DNA of 53,185 nucleotides from NCBI GenBank assembly GCA_903882935.1, contig CAIRZB010000091.1, forward strand, positions 1 to 53,185. The letters run 5' to 3'. Positions 1 to 8,589 of this stretch are shown in pieces. Both the position numbers and the translations under genes were made by a program. The notes under the pieces are model-generated. The model searched no databases. It had not been told where the DNA came from and worked only from the letters and a program-made list of their open reading frames with translations. This DNA comes from an uncultured Parafilimonas sp. (GTDB lineage Bacteria > Bacteroidota > Bacteroidia > Chitinophagales > Chitinophagaceae). How positions within the stretch are numbered: the stretch's first letter is position 1; each line of letters starts with the position of its first letter.

Positions 1-1
1 C

Positions 2-2809
2 GAATATTTTGTGGATGCACTGCATATTGAAAAAAAGAACGGTGTGCCAGGGTATGATATTAAGCCATTTACCAATACCGTTATTGCCAAACAGTTAGAC
101 GGTGTGCCGCTAAAGGCAAAAGCCCTGCTGGAGCAGTTTACCCATGAAGCGCTGGGTAAAGCCGAAACAGTCATCGGCCAACAAATTAGCAAGCAACGGG
201 CCGGCATTGACCGTGAGCAATATTTGCGCAAGGCCATGTTGCGCCATGCACACCAATTGCTAAATGGCTTGCTGCCATACGCAGATACCTTAAAATGGTA
301 CTGCCAGCGCCAGCAACGGGCGGGTAAGCATTTTATACTGGCACCCTGCACCTTGCACCAGCAAAAGCCCTTGCTGTTTTTTGATGTGGTGCGGGAAGAC
401 CACGGCGGGCTGGGCTTGCTGGTAAGCATTGAGGCCGACGGCCTACTTTACAGGCAGGATGCATATACCCGCCATGCATTTTTATTGGAGAAAGACAATA
501 ATTATTTTCTATTGTCGCTGAAAGACTGCCAGACGCTGGACTGGCTGCAACAAAACCCGACCGAAAAATATGCACACAACCCGGCATTTTTTGCCGAGCA
601 CGTGGTGGCACGGCTGGAAGAAGACTATACAGTAAACCGCAATGGTCTGTTTGAGGAAGTGGTATTAGAAGCCGTGCCTATTAACAGGGTAATGCTGAGC
701 GAACTGAACAACGCTTTTTTAATGCTTACCCCGCAGTGGCTGTACGACGGGTATGTGGTTGACGGCAACTACGCCGAAAAGCACGAAATAAAAATGAATG
801 GCCAAATAGTGGCGATACGCAGAAACAAAGCCTCCGAGGACCGTTTTTTGCATTTGTTACAGTCGCTCAACGCCAAGTTTGCCATGCAGCGCAACGGGTA
901 TTATTACCTGCCGTTTGCCGAGGCCCAAAAAGGCCAGTGGTTCCCCAAGGCGTACCACAAACTGCTGGAGGCAGGCATTGAGGTAACCGGGATGGATATG
1001 CTGCGGCATTTCCGCTACTCGCCACAAAAAGCCGAAACCACTTTGCAAGTGCTGGAGCAACATGGCGGCAAGGCGGTATTAAAGTTTCAGGTAGCCTTTG
1101 GTAAGGAAACCGTGCCACTTAACCTGCTGCAAAAAGCACTGTACGCAGGCCAAAAAGCCATACTGTTGAAAGATGGGAGCTTGGGTATGTTGCCCGATGA
1201 TTGGCAGCGCCAGTACGGGGCCATCATAAAACATGGCAAAATTGACAAACAAAACATTGAGGTAAGCCGGTTTCTGGCCCTGTCTGAAACGCAACCTGCT
1301 GATGACCAAAAAATACTGCGCCCGCTGATAACCGAGGAGTGGTGGCAAAAATGGCAGCAGTGGCAACAGCCTGAACATACGCTGTATGCCTTGCCTTCCG
1401 CCATTACGGCCACGCTGCGGCCCTACCAGCAAAAGGGTTTTGAATGGCTCGCGCTGCTTAGCGAGGCTGGGGCGGGGGCTTGCCTGGCTGATGACATGGG
1501 CTTGGGCAAATCCCTGCAAACCATTTGCTTCCTTGCCTGGCATGCGCAGCATAACCCGGCGGTTAGGCAATTGGTGGTATGCCCAGCATCACTGCTGTAC
1601 AACTGGCAGCAGGAGCTGCAAAAATTTGCCCCCGGCCTGCAAACCTTGGTGTACCATGGCGCCAAGCGCGACAAAAAGGAGCTTGAGCAACCCGGTGTGC
1701 AAATATGCATCAGCAGCTACGGTACCGTGCGCTACGATATTGACGCGTTTATGCAAACAACTTTCGGCACCGTTGTGCTGGATGAAAGCCACACCATAAA
1801 AAACCCGCTGGCCCAAGTTACCACGGCCGTTAACCGCCTTGCGGCCGCCAACCGTATAACGCTAAGCGGCACGCCCGTAGTGAATAATACGTTTGACCTA
1901 TATGCCCAGCTTGACTTTGCCCTGCCCGGCTTGCTGGGCGGCAAGGAGTTTTTTAAACGCGAATATGCCGATGCCATTGACAAGTACGGCGATGCCGACA
2001 AAAAGAAGGCGTTAAACAAACTAACTGCCCCCTTTATATTGCGCCGCACCAAGGAACTGGTGGCCCCTGAGCTGCCACAAAAAACCGAGGCCATACGCTG
2101 GTGCATGATGGGCGACCAACAGCAAGAACTTTACGATAGCATAAAAGACCAAGTGCGGGGCAGTGTTTTGTTAGATATTAATAGCAAGGGCCTACAAAAC
2201 AGCAAACTGGCCGTGTTGGAAGGCATGATGAAGCTTAGGCAGGTTTGCAACAGTGCCTTAATGCTGCCTGAAGAGGAGCGCATGGGCTGTACCGACTCAG
2301 TTAAAACGGCCATGCTGATGCATGAGCTGCAAAACATTATACCCGGCCACAAGGCATTGGTTTTTTCGCAGTTTACCACCATGCTCAACCTGCTAGCAGA
2401 GAACTGTACCAAAAAAAACCTACCCTTCTTTCATTTTGACGGCAGTACGCCGCCCGCTAAACGCGCCGAAATGGTAAAAGCATTTCAGGAAGAGGGAAGC
2501 GACACGCACCTTTTCCTCATCAGCCTGAAAGCCGGCAACACCGGGCTAAACCTTACGGCAGCGGATTACGTGTTTTTGTTCGACCCTTGGTGGAACACCG
2601 CTGTTGAGCAGCAGGCTATTGACCGTACCCACCGCATCGGCCAGCAAAAAAGTGTATTCGCCTACCGCCTGGTGTGCAAAAACACCGTGGAAGAAAAAAT
2701 AATTGCCCTGCAACAAAAAAAGAAGCAACTGGCCGAAGACCTTGTAAATGCGGAAGAGGCATTCGTGAAAAACCTAAGCGAGGAGGATATTATGTTTCTG
2801 TTTAGTTAG
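2..2809 (+). CDS. SNF2-family DEAD/DEAH-box helicase, 5' end outside the window
   Basis: This is an ATP-dependent SWI2/SNF2-type DNA translocase. The reading frame is open to the window edge, so the start is probably missing; the GTG at 11 is only the first in-window start-like codon. Counting from there, the Q-like motif LRPYQQKGFEWL is near residue 469, Walker A (DDMGLGKS) near 494, the DEAH-type box (LDESH) near 591, motif III (LSGTP) near 619, and motif VI (QAIDRTHRIGQQ) near 870. The C-terminal RecA lobe is complete and ends in a Lys/Glu-rich tail. Bacterial relatives often begin with a SWIM zinc finger, which would lie upstream of the window. The first 460 visible residues have no motif I can name. 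The bacterial role is not well defined; remodelling of protein-DNA or RNA polymerase complexes is an inference from the family. The 3' end is duplicated in decayed form near 8.1 kb. Confidence 0.95.
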   Translation, partial: EYFVDALHIEKKNGVPGYDIKPFTNTVIAKQLDGVPLKAKALLEQFTHEALGKAETVIGQQISKQRAGIDREQYLRKAMLRHAHQLLNGLLPYADTLKWYCQRQQRAGKHFILAPCTLHQQKPLLFFDVVREDHGGLGLLVSIEADGLLYRQDAYTRHAFLLEKDNNYFLLSLKDCQTLDWLQQNPTEKYAHNPAFFAEHVVARLEEDYTVNRNGLFEEVVLEAVPINRVMLSELNNAFLMLTPQWLYDGYVVDGNYAEKHEIKMNGQIVAIRRNKASEDRFLHLLQSLNAKFAMQRNGYYYLPFAEAQKGQWFPKAYHKLLEAGIEVTGMDMLRHFRYSPQKAETTLQVLEQHGGKAVLKFQVAFGKETVPLNLLQKALYAGQKAILLKDGSLGMLPDDWQRQYGAIIKHGKIDKQNIEVSRFLALSETQPADDQKILRPLITEEWWQKWQQWQQPEHTLYALPSAITATLRPYQQKGFEWLALLSEAGAGACLADDMGLGKSLQTICFLAWHAQHNPAVRQLVVCPASLLYNWQQELQKFAPGLQTLVYHGAKRDKKELEQPGVQICISSYGTVRYDIDAFMQTTFGTVVLDESHTIKNPLAQVTTAVNRLAAANRITLSGTPVVNNTFDLYAQLDFALPGLLGGKEFFKREYADAIDKYGDADKKKALNKLTAPFILRRTKELVAPELPQKTEAIRWCMMGDQQQELYDSIKDQVRGSVLLDINSKGLQNSKLAVLEGMMKLRQVCNSALMLPEEERMGCTDSVKTAMLMHELQNIIPGHKALVFSQFTTMLNLLAENCTKKNLPFFHFDGSTPPAKRAEMVKAFQEEGSDTHLFLISLKAGNTGLNLTAADYVFLFDPWWNTAVEQQAIDRTHRIGQQKSVFAYRLVCKNTVEEKIIALQQKKKQLAEDLVNAEEAFVKNLSEEDIMFLFS

Positions 2810-2824
2810 GGCGGGGTGATTGTT

Positions 2825-3635
2825 GAAAGAATTGACAACTTTTACAAAGTTGTCAATTCCACACTCCACGCTCTTCTGAACTTCCAGTTCCGAAGCGTTA
2901 TTATGTCGCCTTTGGCGACGTGTTTGCAGCAAAAGAGCGGAGGAGTAAACCTATTTTAGCCCTGTATAAATTTTAATAAAACGCGAAACGTTTATTGTTT
3001 TGTAGTTGCAGATAACTCTTTCAAAATGCACCTTCGTATCGTGCATTACAAGCTAATTATTCTCCTGCTCTGGCTCTTCATATTTCATTATATTTCAAAG
3101 AAAGCCGCCAAAGGCGACAGCGTAAGCCTACGGAACTGGAAGTTGCGCAGAGCGATGCCGGGGGGCGAAAGAATTGGCAACTTTTACAAAGTTGTCAATT
3201 GCACACTCCATGCTCTCCACGCTCTTCTGAACTTCCAGTTCCGAAGCGTTATTATGTCGCCTTTGGCGACGTGTTTGCAGCAAAAAGAGCGGAGGGTAAA
3301 CCTGTTTTTGGACCTGCCTCAATTTTAATAAAACGGGTACCGCTTATTTTTTTTGGTTGCAGATAACTCTTTCAACATGCACCTTTTTATCGTGCATTAC
3401 AAGCTAATTATTCTCCTGCTCTGGCTCTTCCTATTTCATTATATTTCAAAGAAAGCCGCCAAAGGCGACAGCGTAAGCCTACGGAACTGGAAGTTCCGCA
3501 GAGCGATGCCGGGGGGCGAAAGAATTGACAATTTTTACAAAGTTGTCAATTCCTCACTCCACGCTCTTCTGAACTTCCAGTTCCGAAGCGTTATTATGTC
3601 GCCTTTGGCAACAGGCTTTCAGCAAGGGCAATAGT
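2825..3635 (+). repeat. Cluster of three copies of a ~350-bp structured dispersed repeat
   Basis: The unit recurs with a period of about 351 bp: one partial copy (2825-3007), one full copy (3008-3358) and a third copy cut short at about 3635. Each has a strong hairpin with 14-bp arms around the loop TAC (2829-2859, 3171-3201, 3532-3562; the first is perfect). Around it lies a second pair of inverted arms: CGGAACTGGAAGTT on one side and AACTTCCAGTTCCG on the other, plus CGCCAAAGGCGACA pairing with TGTCGCCTTTGGCG. Short reading frames cross the copies but look like translated repeat. The first hairpin lies 20 bp after the helicase stop and could act as a terminator. A diverged fourth copy is near 8.2-8.6 kb. 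Confidence 0.85.
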
Positions 3636-3829
3636 ATAAAAATTCGCAAACCCATCCGTAAAACAAAAAATATCTATAATTTTATAAAAGCCAATTATAT
3701 AAAAGCGGTTAATATTTGAATGCCATATATTTAGATGTACTTACTTTTCTTAATATTTGCAATTTTTTTATAATTTACTAACCGAATTCAGGTATTTAGT
3801 GAAGATCACCTACTAATTAAAGTTGCCTT
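3636..3829 (+). promoter_or_regulatory. AT-rich leader with possible Bacteroidota promoter
   Basis: This very AT-rich stretch precedes the first MORN gene. A TTTG at 3715-3718 and TACTTTTC at 3742-3749 are spaced by 23 nt and resemble the -33 TTTG and -7 TAnnTTTG boxes of Bacteroidota promoters. The spacing is slightly long, so this is only a candidate. Confidence 0.3.
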
Positions 3830-5914
3830 ATGAAATTGAACCTCCCCGTCGCCCTCATGTTAATTTGTGTAATTTTTGTTTTACCGGCAGGGGCGCAAAC
3901 CCTGCCAATAGACACAGCGTTTAGTACCAGTTTTGATTTTGTGGATAAAAAAAGTGACCCGCTGGGTTTGTTTATTTACACTGGGCCGGCAACCGACCCT
4001 AAGTTTGTTTTTGAATATACCGACGGGCGTAAAGTTTTTACACCCTACGGCTATGGCAGTACCGTGCCTTTTTCTAAAAAACAGTCTGTAACCTATTATC
4101 CCGACGGTACCATTTACACAAAAGATGGCTTTGTGTCGATGATCCGTTACCCAGATGGAACGGTATTTTTGGGCAAGGATGAGTTTTACAGGCAACGTTA
4201 TGGGTTTCAGTTTGCACCCGATGGCAGCTATATGGCGGGCTCGTTTTGGTACCGCCAACCCTGGGCAGCGTTAATGTATGTTACGCTGCATTATTCGGCA
4301 GATCATCAACGCATATCAGAAGGGTACCATTTGAAATACGGCGACAACGAAATGGATTTGCCCACCTTTATAAACGCCTATCGAAAAACGGTTGACCCAA
4401 AAAGCATCTCGCCGTATCAAAACATAAGCTGGGGCCAAAAGAAATACAAGGGCGGGTGGATTAAATCGAGAATAGGAATAGGCTATCGAGGCAATAAAGA
4501 CGATTATGCCATTGGCTTTTTTCGCCAGGCTACCACAGGCACCGATGGACGCTATGATGTTTGGCAGGGTACGATATTTGACAGAAAATACACCCTGGTA
4601 AGCTTTATAGAACCTGGTGATACGCTTTCTGTCACTACTCCCGACATAAACTTCCCTTCTAACATGACGGGCGTGATACGGTCTAGAATCGCTAACGGCA
4701 GGCAGTTTGTGTCAACGGGGGCCCCCTATGCTTTAATGGACGGCGTTAACATTGCTGCCTATTCGTTTGATAACGGTGACTTTTACACCGGTTGGGCCAA
4801 AAACGGGCAGATAAACGGCTATGGTATTTACAAATTTAAAGACGGCCGGGAGTATTTTGGCTATTGGCAAAACGGGCAGCGCAATGGCTGGGGTACAGAG
4901 CGCTTTGCCGATGGCAGTTATTTTAAAGGGGCCTGGGCCAACAATGTACGCAATGGCCCGGGGCGCTTTTATAACGCCGATGGCAGTATTAAGCAAGCTG
5001 GGTTATTTGTGAACGACAAATTAACCACCCCCCAAACCGTGAGTTTGGGTTATTATGATTTGATTGATGAATTTCCGGGTGTGCAAAAGCCGCCCGTTGC
5101 TACAGAAATGGTTACCAGCAAAAAGTTAAACGGTGCTACCTATACCGGTAGCATCGCTAACGATTTGCCCGAGGGACAAGGCACACTTACCATGGACGGT
5201 ACCGGGCAAATATTTGATGGTAAATGGCATAACGGCCTGCCCCAGGGGGTAATGACCATAACGTATCCCCCAACCAAAGATGGCGCCAACACGCATACAG
5301 ATGTTTATAAAGGTGGCGTAAAAGATTTTAGGTGGGAAGGTTTTGGCCACTTGGTAATGGGCAAGTTTGAAATGGCAGGCATTTTTCATAACGGTGTACT
5401 AAACGGGTACGGCATGCGCCGCCTGGACAATGGCATTGCAGAGTCGGGCATATTTGTAAACAATGTTAAAGAAGGCCGTTTTGAGGTAACCAATGCCGCA
5501 AATGATAACTTGGGTTACTATACATATTTACATGGCGTACGCACCGGCCCAGCCTATATTATTTTCCCCGAACAAGGGCAGGAAGCTGACGGGGAATTGT
5601 TGAACGAAAAGCCAAACGGCAAATGGACCTACTACGCCCGCAATATGCACAACGAAGGGGGTAAAATGGTTTCGTCACCTACGCGCATAGGATATGTTAC
5701 GTACAACAATGGCGTGCAGGTTTCCAGCCAACAAGATGCCGTAGAAAAGCCCGACTTTAGTTATAAACCCCAACGGGATGAAACCCCTATGTGCAGTTAT
5801 TGCAGTGGTACCGGCACCGTGAATTCGGGCAAAACTTTTATGGGGCGTGAGATTCCGGCACGTTGCCCTCGATGGGGCGGCACCGGCCGTACATGGCTAA
5901 ATCCTAAAAACTAA
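3830..5914 (+). CDS. Exported MORN-repeat protein with C-terminal DnaJ-like zinc finger (copy 1, one zinc ligand lost)
   Basis: A 694-aa protein with a clear signal peptide (MKLNLPVALMLICVIFV..GAQ). The N-terminal third has YPDG repeats (YYPDGTIY, RYPDGTVF). The middle has MORN-type repeats of the Y-x-G-x-W-x-N-G-x-x-x-G-x-G form (for example YFGYWQNGQRNGWGTERF near residues 345-362). More MORN-like units follow near 440-600. The last 41 residues form a DnaJ-type zinc-finger repeat: C655-x2-C658-SGTG, then C679-P-R-W682-GGTG. Position 682 should be cysteine but is Trp (TGG at 5873), while the next gene has TGT. MORN repeats are usually protein- or lipid-interaction scaffolds; the function here is unknown, but an envelope location is likely. 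It sits 5 bp upstream of its paralogue, probably co-transcribed. Confidence 0.9.
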   Translation: MKLNLPVALMLICVIFVLPAGAQTLPIDTAFSTSFDFVDKKSDPLGLFIYTGPATDPKFVFEYTDGRKVFTPYGYGSTVPFSKKQSVTYYPDGTIYTKDGFVSMIRYPDGTVFLGKDEFYRQRYGFQFAPDGSYMAGSFWYRQPWAALMYVTLHYSADHQRISEGYHLKYGDNEMDLPTFINAYRKTVDPKSISPYQNISWGQKKYKGGWIKSRIGIGYRGNKDDYAIGFFRQATTGTDGRYDVWQGTIFDRKYTLVSFIEPGDTLSVTTPDINFPSNMTGVIRSRIANGRQFVSTGAPYALMDGVNIAAYSFDNGDFYTGWAKNGQINGYGIYKFKDGREYFGYWQNGQRNGWGTERFADGSYFKGAWANNVRNGPGRFYNADGSIKQAGLFVNDKLTTPQTVSLGYYDLIDEFPGVQKPPVATEMVTSKKLNGATYTGSIANDLPEGQGTLTMDGTGQIFDGKWHNGLPQGVMTITYPPTKDGANTHTDVYKGGVKDFRWEGFGHLVMGKFEMAGIFHNGVLNGYGMRRLDNGIAESGIFVNNVKEGRFEVTNAANDNLGYYTYLHGVRTGPAYIIFPEQGQEADGELLNEKPNGKWTYYARNMHNEGGKMVSSPTRIGYVTYNNGVQVSSQQDAVEKPDFSYKPQRDETPMCSYCSGTGTVNSGKTFMGREIPARCPRWGGTGRTWLNPKN

Positions 5915-5919
5915 GTTTT

Positions 5920-8004
5920 ATGAAAACTTTAAAACTGTACTATCCAAGCCTGTTGATATTAGGTATTTGCTGCATGTACGATGTAAAAGCCAATGCGCAA
6001 GCGCTGCCGGCCGATACCTCTTTTACCGCAGACATTTCATTTAAAACTAACAATGGCGATCCATTAGGCCGCATCATTTATAAAGCAACCTCGGGCTATT
6101 GGCCGTTTGGCGTTTTTGAATATACAGACGGGCGTAAGTACGCGGGTAGTTTAAACGCGACAGCGCCATACACATTTAACAACTATCGCATCTATTATCC
6201 TGATGGGACGATTTATATGGCCGATAATAGCAACTCGTCGGTATACTACCCCGATGGTACTATTTTCATGGGTCGCGACGAGGCTTACCGACAGCGGTAC
6301 GGTTTTCAATTTGCGCCTGATGGTACTTATATAGCCGGTTCATTTTGGCTGCGCAAACCCTGGTCCTCGTTTATATATGTTACGGTAAACTACAGTGCCG
6401 ATCATAAGCGCCTTTCGGACGTGTACCATATTAACATCAACGATCCCGATATGGACTTCGAAACTTTTCTGAAAGCCTATAAAAAGATAGATCCCAAAGA
6501 GATCAGTCCTTACCGAAAAATCAGCTGGGAGCATGGATATGATAAGAGTAAAGCGTACGGCATAAGTGAATCGTATCGTTACAAGACCAAAGACAACGAG
6601 GCCGTTGCGTTTACCTACTACAGTCAAAAAAAGCCAACAGGGGAGTTCTTCGTTTCGGTCGGGTCAAATTTTTATAATAAACGCTATACCCTAAGCTACA
6701 ACGAACCCGACACTTACGTTTCGGTAACGGTACCCTATCCAGCCGGCCCAAGCATGTTAACCAGGGGAACCAAGCGCATAAAAAAAGACTATGGGATGGT
6801 TTTTGAAGCGACTGATGGAGGAACAGATCCTAAAAACAATGCTGATATTATGGTATGCCTATACAACGGTGGCGAAAAATACCTTGGCGCAATGGACCAG
6901 GATAAAAGGAATGGCTATGGCATTTATACCGCATCCGATAACAGTGTTTACTTCGGAAATTTTGTAGATGGATACCGCAGCGGATGGGGCACTTGCCGTT
7001 ACGCCGATGGCAGTTATTACAAAGGTGCCTGGAAAAATGATCAGCCATTAGGCCTCGGCCGCGTGTTCAGCAAATCAGGCGAACTAAGTGCAGAGGGCCT
7101 TTTTGAAGATGGCAAACTGGTCAAAAGTCAGCCAGTAAGCCTTGATTATTACGAGTCTATTAACGAGTTCCCTGTAACGTCGAAAGCCATCGCTACAACT
7201 TTAGTGACCAACAAAATTCTTGCCGGGGGCACTTATACCGGCAGCATTGCTGGCGAGATGCCGGAGGGTATAGGCACGCTGACTATGAATAATACCGCTG
7301 ATACTTATACCGGCACATGGCACAATGGTTTGCCCGATGGCGTATTTACCGTAACGTATGCACCTGTAAAAATTGGCGCAGAAACAGTTAGTGGTACCTA
7401 CAAAGGAGGATTAAAAGATTTCAGAAGGGAGGGCGAGGGCCGCCTGGTGCTAACTTCCGGAGAAATGTCGGGCACTTTTCACGAAGGAAAGCTAAACGGC
7501 ATGGGCCTGATCAGAACACCTGACGGGATGGCCGAGCGCGGTACATTTGTAAACAATGTAAAGGAGGGCGATTTTGAAATCCTCAGTAAAATTGATTACC
7601 ATTTGGGAGACTATACTTATGAGCACGGCGTACGTAACGGTTCGGCATACCTTGAGTTTCCGACGTTAGACAGGGACATGAGAGGTCAATTCGTTAACGG
7701 CAAAATGGATGGAAAATGGACGGTATACGCCCGTAATATGCATAGTGTAGCAGGTGCTTTGATATCGGCACCAAGCCAATTGGGCTATGTTACCTATAGT
7801 AACGGCGTACAAGTATCTACGCAATCGTCAGTAGCACCGCCAAACGATGTTAATAACAACAACGGGGTTGAAAAGCCTATGTGCAGTTATTGCAGTGGTA
7901 CCGGCACCGTGAATTCGGGCAAAACTTTTATGGGGCGTGATATCCCTGCCCGTTGCCCGCGATGTGGCGGCACCGGCCGTACATGGCTAAATCTGAAAAA
8001 CTAA
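5920..8004 (+). CDS. Exported MORN-repeat protein with C-terminal DnaJ-like zinc finger (copy 2, intact finger)
   Basis: A tandem paralogue of the preceding gene with the same length (694 aa) and architecture: signal peptide ending near VKANAQA, YPDG repeats, MORN repeats (YFGNFVDGYRSGWGTCRYAD near residues 345-365) and a terminal CxxCxGxG zinc finger. Here all four cysteines are present (655, 658, 679, 682). Much of the protein differs visibly from copy 1, yet 65 bp spanning the first CxxC half of the finger are identical (7876-7940 and 5786-5850). This suggests gene conversion or strong local constraint. Both genes end with the same stop plus GTTTT. The finger could bind zinc and an unfolded or partner protein, by analogy with DnaJ; this is an inference. 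Function is unknown. Confidence 0.9.
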   Translation: MKTLKLYYPSLLILGICCMYDVKANAQALPADTSFTADISFKTNNGDPLGRIIYKATSGYWPFGVFEYTDGRKYAGSLNATAPYTFNNYRIYYPDGTIYMADNSNSSVYYPDGTIFMGRDEAYRQRYGFQFAPDGTYIAGSFWLRKPWSSFIYVTVNYSADHKRLSDVYHININDPDMDFETFLKAYKKIDPKEISPYRKISWEHGYDKSKAYGISESYRYKTKDNEAVAFTYYSQKKPTGEFFVSVGSNFYNKRYTLSYNEPDTYVSVTVPYPAGPSMLTRGTKRIKKDYGMVFEATDGGTDPKNNADIMVCLYNGGEKYLGAMDQDKRNGYGIYTASDNSVYFGNFVDGYRSGWGTCRYADGSYYKGAWKNDQPLGLGRVFSKSGELSAEGLFEDGKLVKSQPVSLDYYESINEFPVTSKAIATTLVTNKILAGGTYTGSIAGEMPEGIGTLTMNNTADTYTGTWHNGLPDGVFTVTYAPVKIGAETVSGTYKGGLKDFRREGEGRLVLTSGEMSGTFHEGKLNGMGLIRTPDGMAERGTFVNNVKEGDFEILSKIDYHLGDYTYEHGVRNGSAYLEFPTLDRDMRGQFVNGKMDGKWTVYARNMHSVAGALISAPSQLGYVTYSNGVQVSTQSSVAPPNDVNNNNGVEKPMCSYCSGTGTVNSGKTFMGRDIPARCPRCGGTGRTWLNLKN

Positions 8005-8066
8005 GTTTTTTTATTTCGATGTTAGATTGTTTACTGATAACAAAAACTATATGGTTTTTGTAGATA

Positions 8067-8157
8067 GACTGCAACAAAAAAAGCAACTGGCCGAAGACTG
8101 GTATGGGCGAAAATGTTGTTGTGGAAAACCTTAGCAGGGAAGATATTGTGTTTTGAT
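8067..8157 (+). pseudogene. Decayed duplicate of the SNF2 helicase 3' end
   Basis: About 90 bp match the last 30 codons of the helicase that ends at 2809. The translated start, LQQKKQLAED, matches LQQKKKQLAED. After a short frameshifting stretch, VENLSREDIVF plus stop matches VKNLSEEDIMF. The sequence after the stop then continues into the same ~350-bp repeat that follows the intact gene. The MORN pair is therefore bracketed by two copies of helicase tail plus repeat. This is a relic with no coding capacity of its own. Confidence 0.8.
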
Positions 8158-8182
8158 TAAGTTACGGCACAGGTGTGTTAAT

Positions 8183-8575
8183 GAAAGATTTGCCAACTTT
8201 TACAAAGTTGTTAAATCTACACCCAATACGCTCTACTGAACTTTCAGTTCCGAAGCATTATTTTGTCGCCTTTGGCAGCAGGTTTGCAGCAAAGAGAATG
8301 GGAAACATATTTTTTTTAGCCCTGCCTAAATTTAATAAAGCGGGTAACGTTTATTGGGGTGTGGTTGTAGCAATTGGTTGCATGTAAAGCAGGTTGTGCG
8401 GTCGTATGCCATTTAAGTAGCGTATTCCTGTTTTTCCTCGGGGGTCAATTTTACTAATATTTTACTGCTCCAGGTTCTTTTTATCTCGTTAAAAAGCAAT
8501 AAAGCCGCCAGAGGCGACAGAATAAACCTGCGGAACTGGAAGTTGCGCAGAGTGGGGCCGTGGGCTAAGGTTTAT
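8183..8575 (+). repeat. Diverged fourth copy of the ~350-bp structured repeat
   Basis: This contains the hairpin around the TAC loop (8187-8217, two mismatches), the arm CTTTCAGTTCCGAAGC, TTGTCGCCTTTGGC, and the TAAAGCGGGTAACGTTTATT segment, all matching the cluster at 2.8-3.6 kb. From about 8500 the left arm of a further unit appears (GCCGCCAGAGGCGACAG, CGGAACTGGAAGTTGCGCAG). It lies between the MORN pair and the convergent Rieske/GltS gene. No gene was seen in it. Confidence 0.75.
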
Positions 8576-8589
8576 ATTGGATTTAACCG

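Noticed and set aside
3026-3634. Two similar reading frames (about 100 and 93 codons) starting MHLxIVHYKLIILLLWL
   Set aside because: They lie wholly inside the dispersed repeat, cross its hairpins and differ only as the repeat differs. No family or ribosome site.
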